Part shown: positions 1 through 8,540 of the stretch, in pieces
Position numbering within the stretch: the stretch's first letter is position 1
Layout of the letters: each line of letters begins with the position of its first letter
Origin: an uncultured Oscillospiraceae bacterium
GTDB lineage: Bacteria; Bacillota; Clostridia; Oscillospirales; Oscillospiraceae
Direction of reading: 5' to 3'
DNA length: 64,000 nucleotides
NCBI GenBank assembly: GCA_947632005.1
Contig: CANRNU010000002.1
Coordinates: 1 to 64,000 of the forward strand
The notes under the pieces: generated by a model
Told to the model about the DNA's origin: nothing
Seen by the model: the letters and a program-made list of their open reading frames with translations, nothing else
Database searches by the model: none
Program-made: the position numbers and the translations under genes

Positions 1-94
1 GATTTGTCACTATGGATTTTCTTTTTTGAAAACTTTTACCCAGTGGGGTATTGCAACTTCATTTTACAACGCGCCACAGATTTGTTTTTATAGC

Positions 95-158
95 AAATAT
101 CGCTGTGCATCTGCCCGCAAAACCTTGAAAACAGGGACTTTTTCAAAAAAGACTATAA
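95..158 (-). repeat. Dispersed repeat copy 1 (inverted relative to copy 2 at 47347-47410)
   Basis: Reverse complement ttatagtcttttttgaaaaagtccctgttttcaaggttttgcgggcagatgcacagcgatattt matches 47347-47410 at 56/64 positions by hand alignment. Confidence 0.8.
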
Positions 159-160
159 TG

Positions 161-286
161 TCACTCGGACCACCTCGCCGAAAGACGCTTGAAGATGAAG
201 GGCGGGCGTGCCCTTTGGGGGGCCCGGGGTATGATCCGAACGGTGTCTTCCAGATCGGGGATGTGGTTCGGGTCTTTCATTCCCAT
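161..286 (-). CDS. Possible 41-aa small ORF (MGMKDPNHIPDLEDTVRIIPRAPQRARPPFIFKRLSARWSE)
   Basis: ATG..TGA read on minus strand between the 304-339 hairpin and repeat copy 1; no homology known. Confidence 0.2.
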   Translation of the reverse strand: MGMKDPNHIPDLEDTVRIIPRAPQRARPPFIFKRLSARWSE

Positions 287-303
287 CAGGAAAATTCTAT
301 GAA

Positions 304-339
304 AAATGGTCATTTCGGCAAAAACCGAAATGACCATTT
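304..339. terminator. Bidirectional intrinsic terminator
   Basis: Perfect 15-bp stem AAATGGTCATTTCGG/CCGAAATGACCATTT with 6-nt loop, downstream of the 375-1349 gene. Confidence 0.75.
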
Positions 340-374
340 CAAATTTTGCTCAAGGGTGATGAGGTCCCGTCTTA

Positions 375-1349
375 TTAAAAGATCACGTTGTCCTGAATAA
401 ATTGGTAGTCTCTCAGCGTCCCAAATAGATCATCGAGATATACAGAGTCGACACTTTCAGACTCATGGAGCCAGTTTGCGATGCCTTGAACTGCCGCGTC
501 CATGATCTCCTTATCAGGAGATTCGGGAGGAACGAGTTCTCCTTCAAGCAGTCCAGTGTCTATATCAAGTGTCACCTCATAATAAACATGAGTGAGCAGG
601 GTGTTATAGTATTCCAAGGCGACCGGATTGTCAGGCCAGACAAAATCTTCTGCGCTGATCTCATTCGGAACGAGATATTCTTCGGTGATGGACTTGGCGA
701 TGCAGGACATGAGTTCCTGCATGTCCTCGTCAAGAACAGGATCCTCCGCCGTCTTGGCGGGCCTTTTCTCCCCGCCGGAGAGAAGCTCCTCCATGAACGG
801 CTCATACTTCCCCTCCACGTCGATGGCCGTATTGCCGAACAGGCTCAGGAAGAAATCGTCTGTTCTGTCCTCGCTGATCTGCTGTTGCTCCAGCCAATCC
901 GAGATGGCCGCCACGGCCTCCAGCTGGCCCTCGCTGCCCAAAAAGCCATTCGTATCCGCGCTGATCGCTTCGGCGGCACCCTGGCCCCCGTTTCCACCAT
1001 CCAGAATATCCGCGATGGCTTCAGCATAGGTCGTCAGGATCCGGTCCATCGTCAGGCGAATGTACTCGAAGGCGTTGTCGATGTCCTCGCGGTCAAAGCC
1101 GCCGATGGCGTCCGCCAGGGCCTGCATGTCTTCCTCGGTGAGACTGTAATCGTTCAGCTCATCTTCCGAAGGCCCGGTGTCCCCGTGGCCGTGTGCTGCA
1201 TCGTTTTCCTCTACCCATGCCAGAAACTCATCCCACTCCATCTCGCTGGGATCGACGTCGGAAGTCTCATCTCCGTCCGCGTAGGCCCCGATCCCCAGGG
1301 ACAGGACCATGCACAGGACCAGAATGGTCGCTAACATTCTTTTCTTCAT
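375..1349 (-). CDS. Secreted hypothetical protein
   Basis: N-terminal signal peptide MKKRMLATILVLCMVLSLGIGAYA; 324 aa acidic protein. Confidence 0.8.
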   Translation of the reverse strand: MKKRMLATILVLCMVLSLGIGAYADGDETSDVDPSEMEWDEFLAWVEENDAAHGHGDTGPSEDELNDYSLTEEDMQALADAIGGFDREDIDNAFEYIRLTMDRILTTYAEAIADILDGGNGGQGAAEAISADTNGFLGSEGQLEAVAAISDWLEQQQISEDRTDDFFLSLFGNTAIDVEGKYEPFMEELLSGGEKRPAKTAEDPVLDEDMQELMSCIAKSITEEYLVPNEISAEDFVWPDNPVALEYYNTLLTHVYYEVTLDIDTGLLEGELVPPESPDKEIMDAAVQGIANWLHESESVDSVYLDDLFGTLRDYQFIQDNVIF

Positions 1350-1494
1350 CTTTTGCTTTCCTTTCCTGATCTAAATTTACAGCCACCGTCAGAAAGGAAA
1401 ACGCATCTATCCCGGCGGTGTCGCGCTGCGCTGTCTCAACGGTACTTGCCCGCGGGAACAGGCCGTAAGACCTGCCCCGCGAGTTTTCCCGCCG

Positions 1495-1693
1495 AAACAA
1501 CAAAGGCGGTGCAGGGTAAAACCCCACACCGCGCACAACACAACACAAAAGCCGGATAACCTGCCCTTGTAAAAAGCCAAGGGAACAGGTATAATGAGCC
1601 TTGGGCGCTGAAAAGCTGTGTAGGAGCCTACTTCTCCTGCATAAGGGCTTGGGGTGTTGACGGCGCCCCAAGTCCTGCCTTTGTTATTCCGTT
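1495..1693 (-). ncRNA. Candidate structured non-coding RNA (unidentified family)
   Basis: Strong promoter TTGCAC-17-TATAAT at 1728-1700, hairpins CTTGGGG/CCCCAAG and CCTGttCCCTTG/CAAGGGCAGG, 5'/3' end pairing AACAAAGGC (1685-1677) with GCCTTTGTT (1507-1499), terminator-like hairpin GCGGTGtGGGGT/ACCCtGCACCGC followed by T-rich tract; no credible ORF. Confidence 0.5.
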
Positions 1694-1699
1694 ACTGCC

Positions 1700-1728
1700 A
1701 TTATAGCGCGTCACTGGGTCAAGTGCAA
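1700..1728 (-). promoter_or_regulatory. Sigma-A type promoter for the candidate ncRNA
   Basis: TTGCAC, 17-nt spacer, TATAAT on minus strand. Confidence 0.65.
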
Positions 1729-1911
1729 GTGTTTTCCGGCGCGCACCGCAGTCCGAAGCCAAACAGAGCGGGAGCATCGTAAGATGTTCCCGCCCTTGCG
1801 CTTTTATAAAGGCATGGGTATAATGAGGACCAAAGAAACGAGCAGCGCGGCAGATCGGAAGCCGCATGAAAAGTGCTGCGATCAAGATACACTTGACATG
1901 GAGGCCATAAA

Positions 1912-2859
1912 ATGGCGCTGATGGTAATACTTGCCGCCGTGATCGCGGCAGTGCTGGCGGTCAGCTATGCCGCCTACCGCATTCCTTTCTATCATCCCGG
2001 CCACACGGAGAGCCCCTATGACCTGCCCCCGGAGAGCCAGTATGACCCCTACCGGGAGGCCATGACGGACCTTATCGCCGCCATGGATGCCGTCCCCTTC
2101 GAGCCCGTGGAGATCACTTCCGGCGACGGCGCCAGGCTCTTTGGCCGGTACTATCCCGCGGTCGACGGCGCGCCTCTGCTGATCGGGTTCCACGGCTTTA
2201 AGAGCACCGCCCTGCGGGATCTCTCCGGCCCAGGGCAAATGGCCCGCCAGATGGGCATGAATGTCATCCTTGTGGACCAGAGGGCCCACGGAAAGAGCGA
2301 CGGAAGGACCATCTCCTTTGGTGTCCGGGAGCGGTTCGACTGCCTGAGCTGGGCCCGGTACGCGGCCAGCCGCTGGCCCGGACGGCCCATCGTCCTGATG
2401 GGGGTGTCCATGGGCGCCGCCACGGTGCTGATGGCCGCGGACCTGGACCTGCCCGGGGAGGTGAAGGGCATCATCGCAGACTGCCCCTATTCCGACCCCT
2501 CCGCCATCATCAAAAAGGTGGGCCGGGACAGCATGGGCGGCGCGTCCATTTTGCTCTATCCCTTCATCCTGCTGGGCGCCCGGCTGTACGGCGGCTTCAG
2601 CCTGACGGCGGCCTCCCCGCGGAAGGCGGTGCGCCGGGCCAGGGTCCCCGTCCTGCTCATCCACGGCGAGGACGACCGGTTCGTCCCCTGCGACATGAGC
2701 CGGGAGGTCTATGACGCCTGCGCCAGCGAAAAGACCCGTGTCACCGTCCCCGGTGCGCCCCACGCCATCGCCTATGTCCAGGACCCGGACAAATACGGCC
2801 AGGCGGTCCGCCGGTTCCTGGCCTCGCTGGGCGTGGCGGACCAGCTGGCGGGAGAGTGA
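1912..2859 (+). CDS. Alpha/beta hydrolase (serine aminopeptidase-like)
   Basis: HGFKSTALRDLSG.., nucleophile elbow GVSMGA, D..HGEDDRFVP, PGAPHA. Confidence 0.9.
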   Translation: MALMVILAAVIAAVLAVSYAAYRIPFYHPGHTESPYDLPPESQYDPYREAMTDLIAAMDAVPFEPVEITSGDGARLFGRYYPAVDGAPLLIGFHGFKSTALRDLSGPGQMARQMGMNVILVDQRAHGKSDGRTISFGVRERFDCLSWARYAASRWPGRPIVLMGVSMGAATVLMAADLDLPGEVKGIIADCPYSDPSAIIKKVGRDSMGGASILLYPFILLGARLYGGFSLTAASPRKAVRRARVPVLLIHGEDDRFVPCDMSREVYDACASEKTRVTVPGAPHAIAYVQDPDKYGQAVRRFLASLGVADQLAGE

Positions 2860-2907
2860 ATAAGTTTACATAATCTACATTTTTCAAAGAGAGGGCATGT
2901 TGGCCGT

Positions 2908-3495
2908 CTATCTGCCGCCGTTCCGCCTCCGACCGGGGATCATGGCCATAAGTCCTGCACAGGAGACCGTCAGCAGCACGGTCCAGAAGAGGACATCCCC
3001 GCTCTCGTCCCCGGTGGCCGGGGCCCGTCCCACAGTCGGGCCGGGGGCGGCGGTCCCGCCGCGCTGGTCCTCCTGCCGCTGGTCGTAGCCGCACACGTCG
3101 CAGACGGCGTCCCCTCCCCAGACATGGGCCTGGGTGACCGCCGCGCCGCAGCAGCTGTACGTTCCAACATGGCCGCGCCCGTTCTTTCCGGTCCACTGCA
3201 CGGTCCCCGTGTGTCCGGTGCTGTCCAGCTCCCCGTAGGGCTGGCCGCAGACGTCGCAGACGGCTCTTTCCGTGCAGGTGGCCCTGCCGCCGGTGCAGGC
3301 CGCCTCCTCCAGGCGAATGCCGCAACCATTTTGGCAGAGGTGATAGTGCCGGCCATTCTCGCTGGTCCAGGCGCTGTCCGGCCAGTGCTCCCGCCAGTTG
3401 GCGCGGAGCTGGAGCGGCCCCGTCACGGGGTCATTTTCTATATCCCAGGGGCCCACGCCATCCTGATACCACCCGTCAAACCCGCACATACCCAC
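2908..3495 (-). CDS. C-terminal part of frameshifted surface protein: end of InlB-type B-repeat, Cys-rich repeats, LPXTG-like anchor
   Basis: [31 protein letters not shown] completes the B-repeat begun in the 3438-4223 frame; C-terminus [37 protein letters not shown]. Confidence 0.65.
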   Translation of the reverse strand: MGMCGFDGWYQDGVGPWDIENDPVTGPLQLRANWREHWPDSAWTSENGRHYHLCQNGCGIRLEEAACTGGRATCTERAVCDVCGQPYGELDSTGHTGTVQWTGKNGRGHVGTYSCCGAAVTQAHVWGGDAVCDVCGYDQRQEDQRGGTAAPGPTVGRAPATGDESGDVLFWTVLLTVSCAGLMAMIPGRRRNGGR

Positions 3496-4223
3496 GGGGG
3501 GGTAAGTATGTTGGTTAGTGTCCCCACCGGCGTGTTCGGCGCCACCTCCATGGGCTCCAGCTGCGGGTCCGCGCTGCCGCCGTTCAGGTCGAACGTCACC
3601 GGAAACGGCGTGTCTGCCCGGAGGACCAGGTGCAGTGTGGAATCCCTCATAATGCCGTATTCCTGGAGCATATGGCCGTCCTCCAGCTGTTTGCCGGCAA
3701 AGATCAGCCTCTGCTGCTCCACCGGGTAGCCCTCCAGGGCCTGGAGCATTGCCTTCACTTCCTCCACCAGGGTCGTGGGCTCCACTTCCAGGTTGGCGTG
3801 TTTGCCGGTCAAGGTCTTGACGAATATCTGCATGATGGGCATGGGCTCCCCTGGGCCGGGGGCGCCCTCCAGGGCGGCGACGGCAGCCGCGGCGGCCTCA
3901 TATCTGCCGGTATCCAGTTGGGTCCGTTCCTCGTCGGACAGAGAGAGCTTCGCCTCGTCGATGGCGTCCAGAAGACCGACGGTCTGCTCCTTGTTCTCCG
4001 CCGTGACCGTGTCCGGCAGGGCGTCGATCAGCCGCTGGATGGGGCACAGGCGGCACTCGAACCCGCAGCCGGACACGCCCTCCGCATACCCGCACGCCTC
4101 GGTGTGCTCCGGGTGATGGGGGCACAGGCCGTCGCCGCTCTCAGCCCGGGCCGTCACCGGAAGCGACAGCAGCGCCAGGACCAGCACCGGCAAAAGGAAT
4201 CGTATTCTCTTCATAAGGACCAC
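3438..4223 (-). CDS. Secreted protein with ubiquitin-like domain (N-terminal part of frameshifted 2908-4223 gene)
   Basis: Signal peptide; [72 protein letters not shown] at 3833-3618; followed by start of B-repeat VTFDLNGG. Confidence 0.9.
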   Translation of the reverse strand: MVLMKRIRFLLPVLVLALLSLPVTARAESGDGLCPHHPEHTEACGYAEGVSGCGFECRLCPIQRLIDALPDTVTAENKEQTVGLLDAIDEAKLSLSDEERTQLDTGRYEAAAAAVAALEGAPGPGEPMPIMQIFVKTLTGKHANLEVEPTTLVEEVKAMLQALEGYPVEQQRLIFAGKQLEDGHMLQEYGIMRDSTLHLVLRADTPFPVTFDLNGGSADPQLEPMEVAPNTPVGTLTNILTPPWVCAGLTGGIRMAWAPGI

Positions 4224-4396
4224 CCCATTCGTCGGGACCCGCGGGTCCGCTTGGATAAGGTCATTATACCGTGTGGAGACGGCAGGCGCAACCGTTTTTT
4301 ATGCCCGGCCTTGGAAGACGGCTGTCTGCCCCGTCCCGCGCCGGCGGGACAGAGAGGGCGTTCATGCCGCATATCATCGGGTTCATGCAGCGGTCA

Positions 4397-4425
4397 TTGA
4401 CAAAATGCGGGAGAGTCTTTAAACT
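4397..4425 (+). promoter_or_regulatory. Sigma-A type promoter upstream of 4471 gene
   Basis: TTGACA-17-TAAACT. Confidence 0.6.
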
Positions 4426-4470
4426 AAAATCGATCGGTCGAGCGAAAACCAGAAGAAGGAGGGACCTGCT

Positions 4471-4701
4471 ATGTGTGAAGAGAAACAGATGGACGAGAGC
4501 GCTCTGGATGCCGTGACCGGCGGCGTCAGCGATCCGGCGGCGCCCCTGCCCACCGGCGGTGTCACATACCGGTGCGCCATATGCGGTACGGCCATCAACG
4601 CGTCGACCCGGGATACGCGCGTGACCTGCCCCAACGTCCGGTGCCGGTGCGAGTACGTGGTCAAAAACGGGAAACTGACCGCTGTCGCTGCCAGCCTGTG
4701 A
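4471..4701 (+). CDS. Small protein with double-glycine leader-like N-terminus and zinc-ribbon-like C-terminus
   Basis: MCEEKQMDESALDAVTGG | VSDPA...CAICG...CPNVRCRC; RBS aggaggg upstream. Confidence 0.7.
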   Translation: MCEEKQMDESALDAVTGGVSDPAAPLPTGGVTYRCAICGTAINASTRDTRVTCPNVRCRCEYVVKNGKLTAVAASL

Positions 4702-4755
4702 GACCAGTGCGCCACCGTGCGGTCTGCCCTACAGGGAGAACAAACATATGAGAAA

Positions 4756-4797
4756 CAGCGGGGACAGCAGACCCATTCCGGGTCCTGTCCCCGCTGC
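4756..4797. terminator. Intrinsic terminator between convergent genes
   Basis: CAGCGGGGACAG...CTGTCCCCGCTG with extra inner GACCC/GGGTC stem. Confidence 0.7.
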
Positions 4798-4809
4798 ATA
4801 TGCTGCGCG

Positions 4810-5616
4810 TTATCCCCTGTCTGCGGCGGCGCTCCGGGCCGCCACGATGATGGTGGTCACATTCATCCGGAACAGCTCCTGATAGGTCATCTCCTGACAC
4901 AGCCCCGCGATCATGCGGATGCCCACGTTCTTCACCGGGTCATCGGGATGGACGAGCTCTATCCGGTCCCGGGGGTCGAAGGGACGGCAGTCGTCCCGCA
5001 GGCGGATGACCATGCGGTCTCCGGCATACAGCACCCGGATGTCGACGGCGTGTTTTTTCTCGTCCTTATGAAAGCCGTGCTGGACGATGTTGCCCGCCAT
5101 CTCCTCCACCGCGAGAGCCGAGATCGCAGCGGTCTTCCGGTCCATCCCGTGCCCGGCGCAGAAGCGCTGCACATATTCCGAGATGCCGATCACGTCGTCC
5201 ATGCCGTAGAGGGTGGCGTCCAGGCGGTCGTCCGCCGCCACGTCAAAGCGCTGGCCGAACTGTATCCATTCCTCCAGTGTGAACCGGCCCTTTTTCAGCT
5301 TTGCCGCCAGCAGGCCGTACATCACCGCCAGCGTGGTGACCTCCGCCAGGATGAAGGTGTACCAGGCACCGTCGGCACCCATGCGCGGGGCCAGCAGCAA
5401 GATCCACATAGCCGGGAAGATCAGGTAGTCCAGCACGTTCAGGACGGTCACCAGCCGCCCGAGGTTCAGGCTCTCATAGAAGCGGGTGGTGATCATCACC
5501 ACCAGGTTGAATACCAGGCACACCGCCAGGCACCGGCACGCCGGGACAGACAGGACCATGCCCACCCCGCTGCAGGCGAGACCCAGGGCGTAACCGCCCG
5601 CCATGTCCGCTTCCAT
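4810..5616 (-). CDS. ATP-binding (HATPase, anti-sigma-like) protein with N-terminal TM segments resembling the C-terminal part of MATE transporters
   Basis: TM-rich N-terminus, then ALAVEEMAGNIVQHGF (N-box) and DDCRPFDPRDRIEL..NVGIRMI (G-box-like). Confidence 0.7.
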   Translation of the reverse strand: MEADMAGGYALGLACSGVGMVLSVPACRCLAVCLVFNLVVMITTRFYESLNLGRLVTVLNVLDYLIFPAMWILLLAPRMGADGAWYTFILAEVTTLAVMYGLLAAKLKKGRFTLEEWIQFGQRFDVAADDRLDATLYGMDDVIGISEYVQRFCAGHGMDRKTAAISALAVEEMAGNIVQHGFHKDEKKHAVDIRVLYAGDRMVIRLRDDCRPFDPRDRIELVHPDDPVKNVGIRMIAGLCQEMTYQELFRMNVTTIIVAARSAAADRG

Positions 5617-5841
5617 AATGAGCTCTCAGGCTTTTCTCTTGCCCCACTTCCCGCCGCTTCCCGGCGGGAAGCGGTCCGTTCATAGAAAATAGTATATCAT
5701 GGAAAGGACAAGGACGCAATTGCGACTTTGTCCGGTCGGGGCGCGGTGACGGCGGACAGAAGACCGGAGGGAGAAAAGTTTTTTGTGCCGGGGGCTTGCG
5801 GCGGCGGGCACAGCGGTGTATAATGCGCTTTGACAAGTGAA

Positions 5842-5932
5842 CGGTGGGGAGCTTGCGTGACAGGCTGAGAGGAAGGTGTTGCCTTCGACCCGTTGACCTG
5901 ATTTGGGTAATGCCAACGTAGGGAACGCTGTG
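5842..5932 (+). promoter_or_regulatory. TPP riboswitch (THI element)
   Basis: GGGGAGC...GGCTGAGAGGAAGG...CGACCCGTTGACCTGATTTGGGTAATGCCAACGTAGGGAACG; adjacent thi operon. Confidence 0.96.
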
Positions 5933-5943
5933 CGGGAGCTTTT

Positions 5944-5979
5944 ACGGGGACGGCCCAAGTCGGGCAGTCCCCGTTTTTC
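5944..5979 (+). terminator. Expression-platform terminator of the TPP riboswitch
   Basis: ACGGGGACgGCCCaagtcGGGCaGTCCCCGT followed by TTTT. Confidence 0.8.
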
Positions 5980-6000
5980 ACGGAAAGGAAATGGAAAGAT

Positions 6001-6840
6001 ATGGAAAGAAAAGACTTGGGGGCGGCCTTGGCCCAGGTGCGGCAGCGCGGTCCGCTGGTCCAGTGCATCACGAACTTCGTCACGGTGAACGACTGCGCCA
6101 ACATCATCCTGGCCGCGGGCGGGTCGCCCTCCATGGCGGGAGACGTGCGGGAGGCCGCTGAGGCGGTGGAGATGGCCCAGGCGCTGGTCTGCAACATGGG
6201 GGCCATCGAGCAGACGGACTCCATGGTCTCGGCGGGCCGCCGGGCCAATGAGCTGAACGTGCCCGTGGCGCTGGACCCGGTGGCCGTGGGCGGGACCCAG
6301 CTCCGCCGGGACGCGGCGGACCGGCTGCTGGAGGAGGTCCGCTTTGCCGCCATCCGGGGCAACGCCTCGGAGATACGGTATCTGGCAGGACAGCAGGGAG
6401 TCACCGGCAGCGGCGTGGACGTGGCCGCAGGGGACGCCCTGTCTCAGGACAATCTGGCGGAGACGGCGGCCCTGGCCCGGGACCTGGCCCGGCGGACCGG
6501 GGCGGTGATCGCCCTGTCCGGCGCCACGGACCTGGTGACCGACGGGACCCGGACGGCGCTGCTTCAAAACGGCTGCGCCACCATGTCCCGGATCACCGGC
6601 AGCGGGTGCATGGTGACGAGCCTGATCGGGGCCTTCTGCGGGGCGTATCCCCAGGACCCCTTCATCGCCGTGTGCGCGGCCATGACGGTCATGGGCGTCG
6701 CGGGGGAAAAGGCGGAGGCGCAGCGCCTGGCGAAGGGAACGGGCAACGCCACCTTCCGCACGGACCTCATCGACGCGGTGTTCAACATGACGGAAGACGA
6801 CCTGACGGAGGGTGCGAGATATGAGCTATACGAGGGATGA
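6001..6840 (+). CDS. thiM: Hydroxyethylthiazole kinase ThiM
   Basis: VQCITNFVTVNDCANIILAAGGSPSMA; VALDPVAVGGT; GSGCM. Confidence 0.95.
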   Translation: MERKDLGAALAQVRQRGPLVQCITNFVTVNDCANIILAAGGSPSMAGDVREAAEAVEMAQALVCNMGAIEQTDSMVSAGRRANELNVPVALDPVAVGGTQLRRDAADRLLEEVRFAAIRGNASEIRYLAGQQGVTGSGVDVAAGDALSQDNLAETAALARDLARRTGAVIALSGATDLVTDGTRTALLQNGCATMSRITGSGCMVTSLIGAFCGAYPQDPFIAVCAAMTVMGVAGEKAEAQRLAKGTGNATFRTDLIDAVFNMTEDDLTEGARYELYEG

Positions 6841-7480
6841 GATACGGTCCGCCATGCTCCTGTACGCGATCACGGACCAGCGGTGGCTGAAGCCGGGGCA
6901 GAGCCTTCTGGAGGTCTGCCGGGACGTGTTGGAGCACGGGGCCACCTTCCTGCAGATCCGGGAGAAGGACCTGGACCCGGGGGATTTTGAGCGGGAGGCG
7001 GAGGCGATGCGCCGGCTGTGCAAGGCCCACCGGGTGCCCTTCGTGGTCAACGACAGCGTGGAGATCGCCCTGGCCTGCGGCGCGGACGGGGTCCATGTGG
7101 GCCAGAGCGACATCCGGGGCCGGGACATCCGGGCCCTGATCGGACCGGAGCGCATCCTGGGCATCTCCGCCGGGACGGTGGAGGAGGCCGTGGCTGCGGA
7201 AAAGGCCGGAGCGGACTACATCGGCGTGGGAGCGGTGTTCGCCACCGGCACCAAGGCCGACGCGGACTACATCGGTCTGGACGCCTTCCGGGCCATCCGG
7301 GAGAGCGTGTCCATCCCTGTGGTGGCCATCGGCGGCATCACGGCGGAGAATCTCCGTGAGCTGGCCGGCAGCGGCGCGGACGGCGTGGCAGTGGTATCCG
7401 CCATCTTTGCCGCCCCGGACCCGGGCGCCGCCGCAGCAGAGCTGCTGGCCCTGACAAAGGAGACCCTGGGCCGTGGATAA
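6821..7480 (+). CDS. thiE: Thiamine-phosphate synthase ThiE
   Basis: YAITDQRW...FLQIREKDLD...VNDSVEIAL..GADGVHVGQ...DYIGVGAVFATGTK...VAIGGI. Confidence 0.95.
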   Translation: MSYTRDEIRSAMLLYAITDQRWLKPGQSLLEVCRDVLEHGATFLQIREKDLDPGDFEREAEAMRRLCKAHRVPFVVNDSVEIALACGADGVHVGQSDIRGRDIRALIGPERILGISAGTVEEAVAAEKAGADYIGVGAVFATGTKADADYIGLDAFRAIRESVSIPVVAIGGITAENLRELAGSGADGVAVVSAIFAAPDPGAAAAELLALTKETLGRG

Positions 7481-8114
7481 GAGATACGCCATTTTCGATA
7501 TGGACGGGACGCTGGTGGACTCCATGGGGTATTGGGACCGGCTGTGTGAGGAGTATCTGCACAGCAAGGGCGTGGCCCAGGTCCCCCGGACCATCCTGGA
7601 GCAGATCGTGCCCATGACCATGGGCGAGTCGGCGGAGCTGTTCCGCCGGACCTTCAACATCCCCGGCACGGTGGAGAGCATCGAGGCGGACATGAACGCC
7701 ATGATGGACGAACACTACCGCGCCGACGTGCCTCTGAAGCCCGGGGTGGAGGGGTATCTGCGGGCGCTCCATGACCGGGGCGTCGTCATGTGCGTGGCCT
7801 CGGCCACGCCGGAGCATCTGATGCGGATATGCCTGGCCCGGCTGGGAGTGCTGGACCTGTTCCAGTTCGTGCTGAGCTGCGACAGCGTGGGGTCGGGGAA
7901 GGACCGCCCCGACGTGTACAACGAGGCGGCCCGGCGCATGGGCGCGGCCCGGCGGGAGGATGTGGCCGTCTATGAGGACGCCGTCTATGCCGCCCGGACC
8001 GCCAAGGCCGCAGGCTATTACCTGGTGGGCGTCTACGACCCGAGCAGCGGCGACGGCTGGGAGGAGATCAAAGACCTGGCGGACGAGAGCCTTGGCCGCT
8101 GGGATGAAACATGA
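7473..8114 (+). CDS. HAD-family hydrolase (candidate thiamine-phosphate phosphatase)
   Basis: FDMDGTLVDSMGYW motif; GTG start overlapping thiE; operon context. Confidence 0.88.
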   Translation: MDKRYAIFDMDGTLVDSMGYWDRLCEEYLHSKGVAQVPRTILEQIVPMTMGESAELFRRTFNIPGTVESIEADMNAMMDEHYRADVPLKPGVEGYLRALHDRGVVMCVASATPEHLMRICLARLGVLDLFQFVLSCDSVGSGKDRPDVYNEAARRMGAARREDVAVYEDAVYAARTAKAAGYYLVGVYDPSSGDGWEEIKDLADESLGRWDET

Positions 8115-8134
8115 TGAAAACATAAGGAGGAATT

Positions 8135-8443
8135 TTGACTATGAGCGCGAGCATTGCCATTCAGGTACTGCCCCAGGTACACAGCGACGCGGAGACCTGC
8201 CGCATCGTGGACGAGGTCATCGCCTACATCGCCTCCCAGGGCCTTCGCTATGAGGTGGGACCCTTCGAGACCACGGTGGAGGGGGACAGCTACGACCAGC
8301 TGATGGACATCGTGAAGGAGTGCCAGCATGTGGCCATCCGGGCGGGAGCGCCCGGGGTGGACAGCTACATCAAGGTCTCCTACCGCCCGGAGGCGGCCAT
8401 CCTGACCATCGACGAGAAGATCGGGAAATATCAGAAGCATTGA
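8135..8443 (+). CDS. MTH1187/YkoF-like thiamine-binding protein
   Basis: MSASIAIQVLPQV...YIASQGLRYEVGPFETTVEGD; start may be 8141. Confidence 0.88.
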   Translation: MTMSASIAIQVLPQVHSDAETCRIVDEVIAYIASQGLRYEVGPFETTVEGDSYDQLMDIVKECQHVAIRAGAPGVDSYIKVSYRPEAAILTIDEKIGKYQKH

Positions 8444-8540
8444 ACATTAAAAAGTAAAAAGTAAAATAAGCGGCGGACCGGGGGCACCACTCTCCGCCGC
8501 TCTATAAAAGTTAATGCTGAATAAACGAGGAGGAAAAACG

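Noticed and set aside
26-400. 124-aa plus-strand ORF at window start
   Set aside because: Runs through a dispersed repeat and a perfect terminator hairpin; not credible coding.
1267-1671. 134-aa minus ORF in the ncRNA region
   Set aside because: Overlaps promoter-terminator RNA structure and the start of the secreted protein; no RBS or domain.
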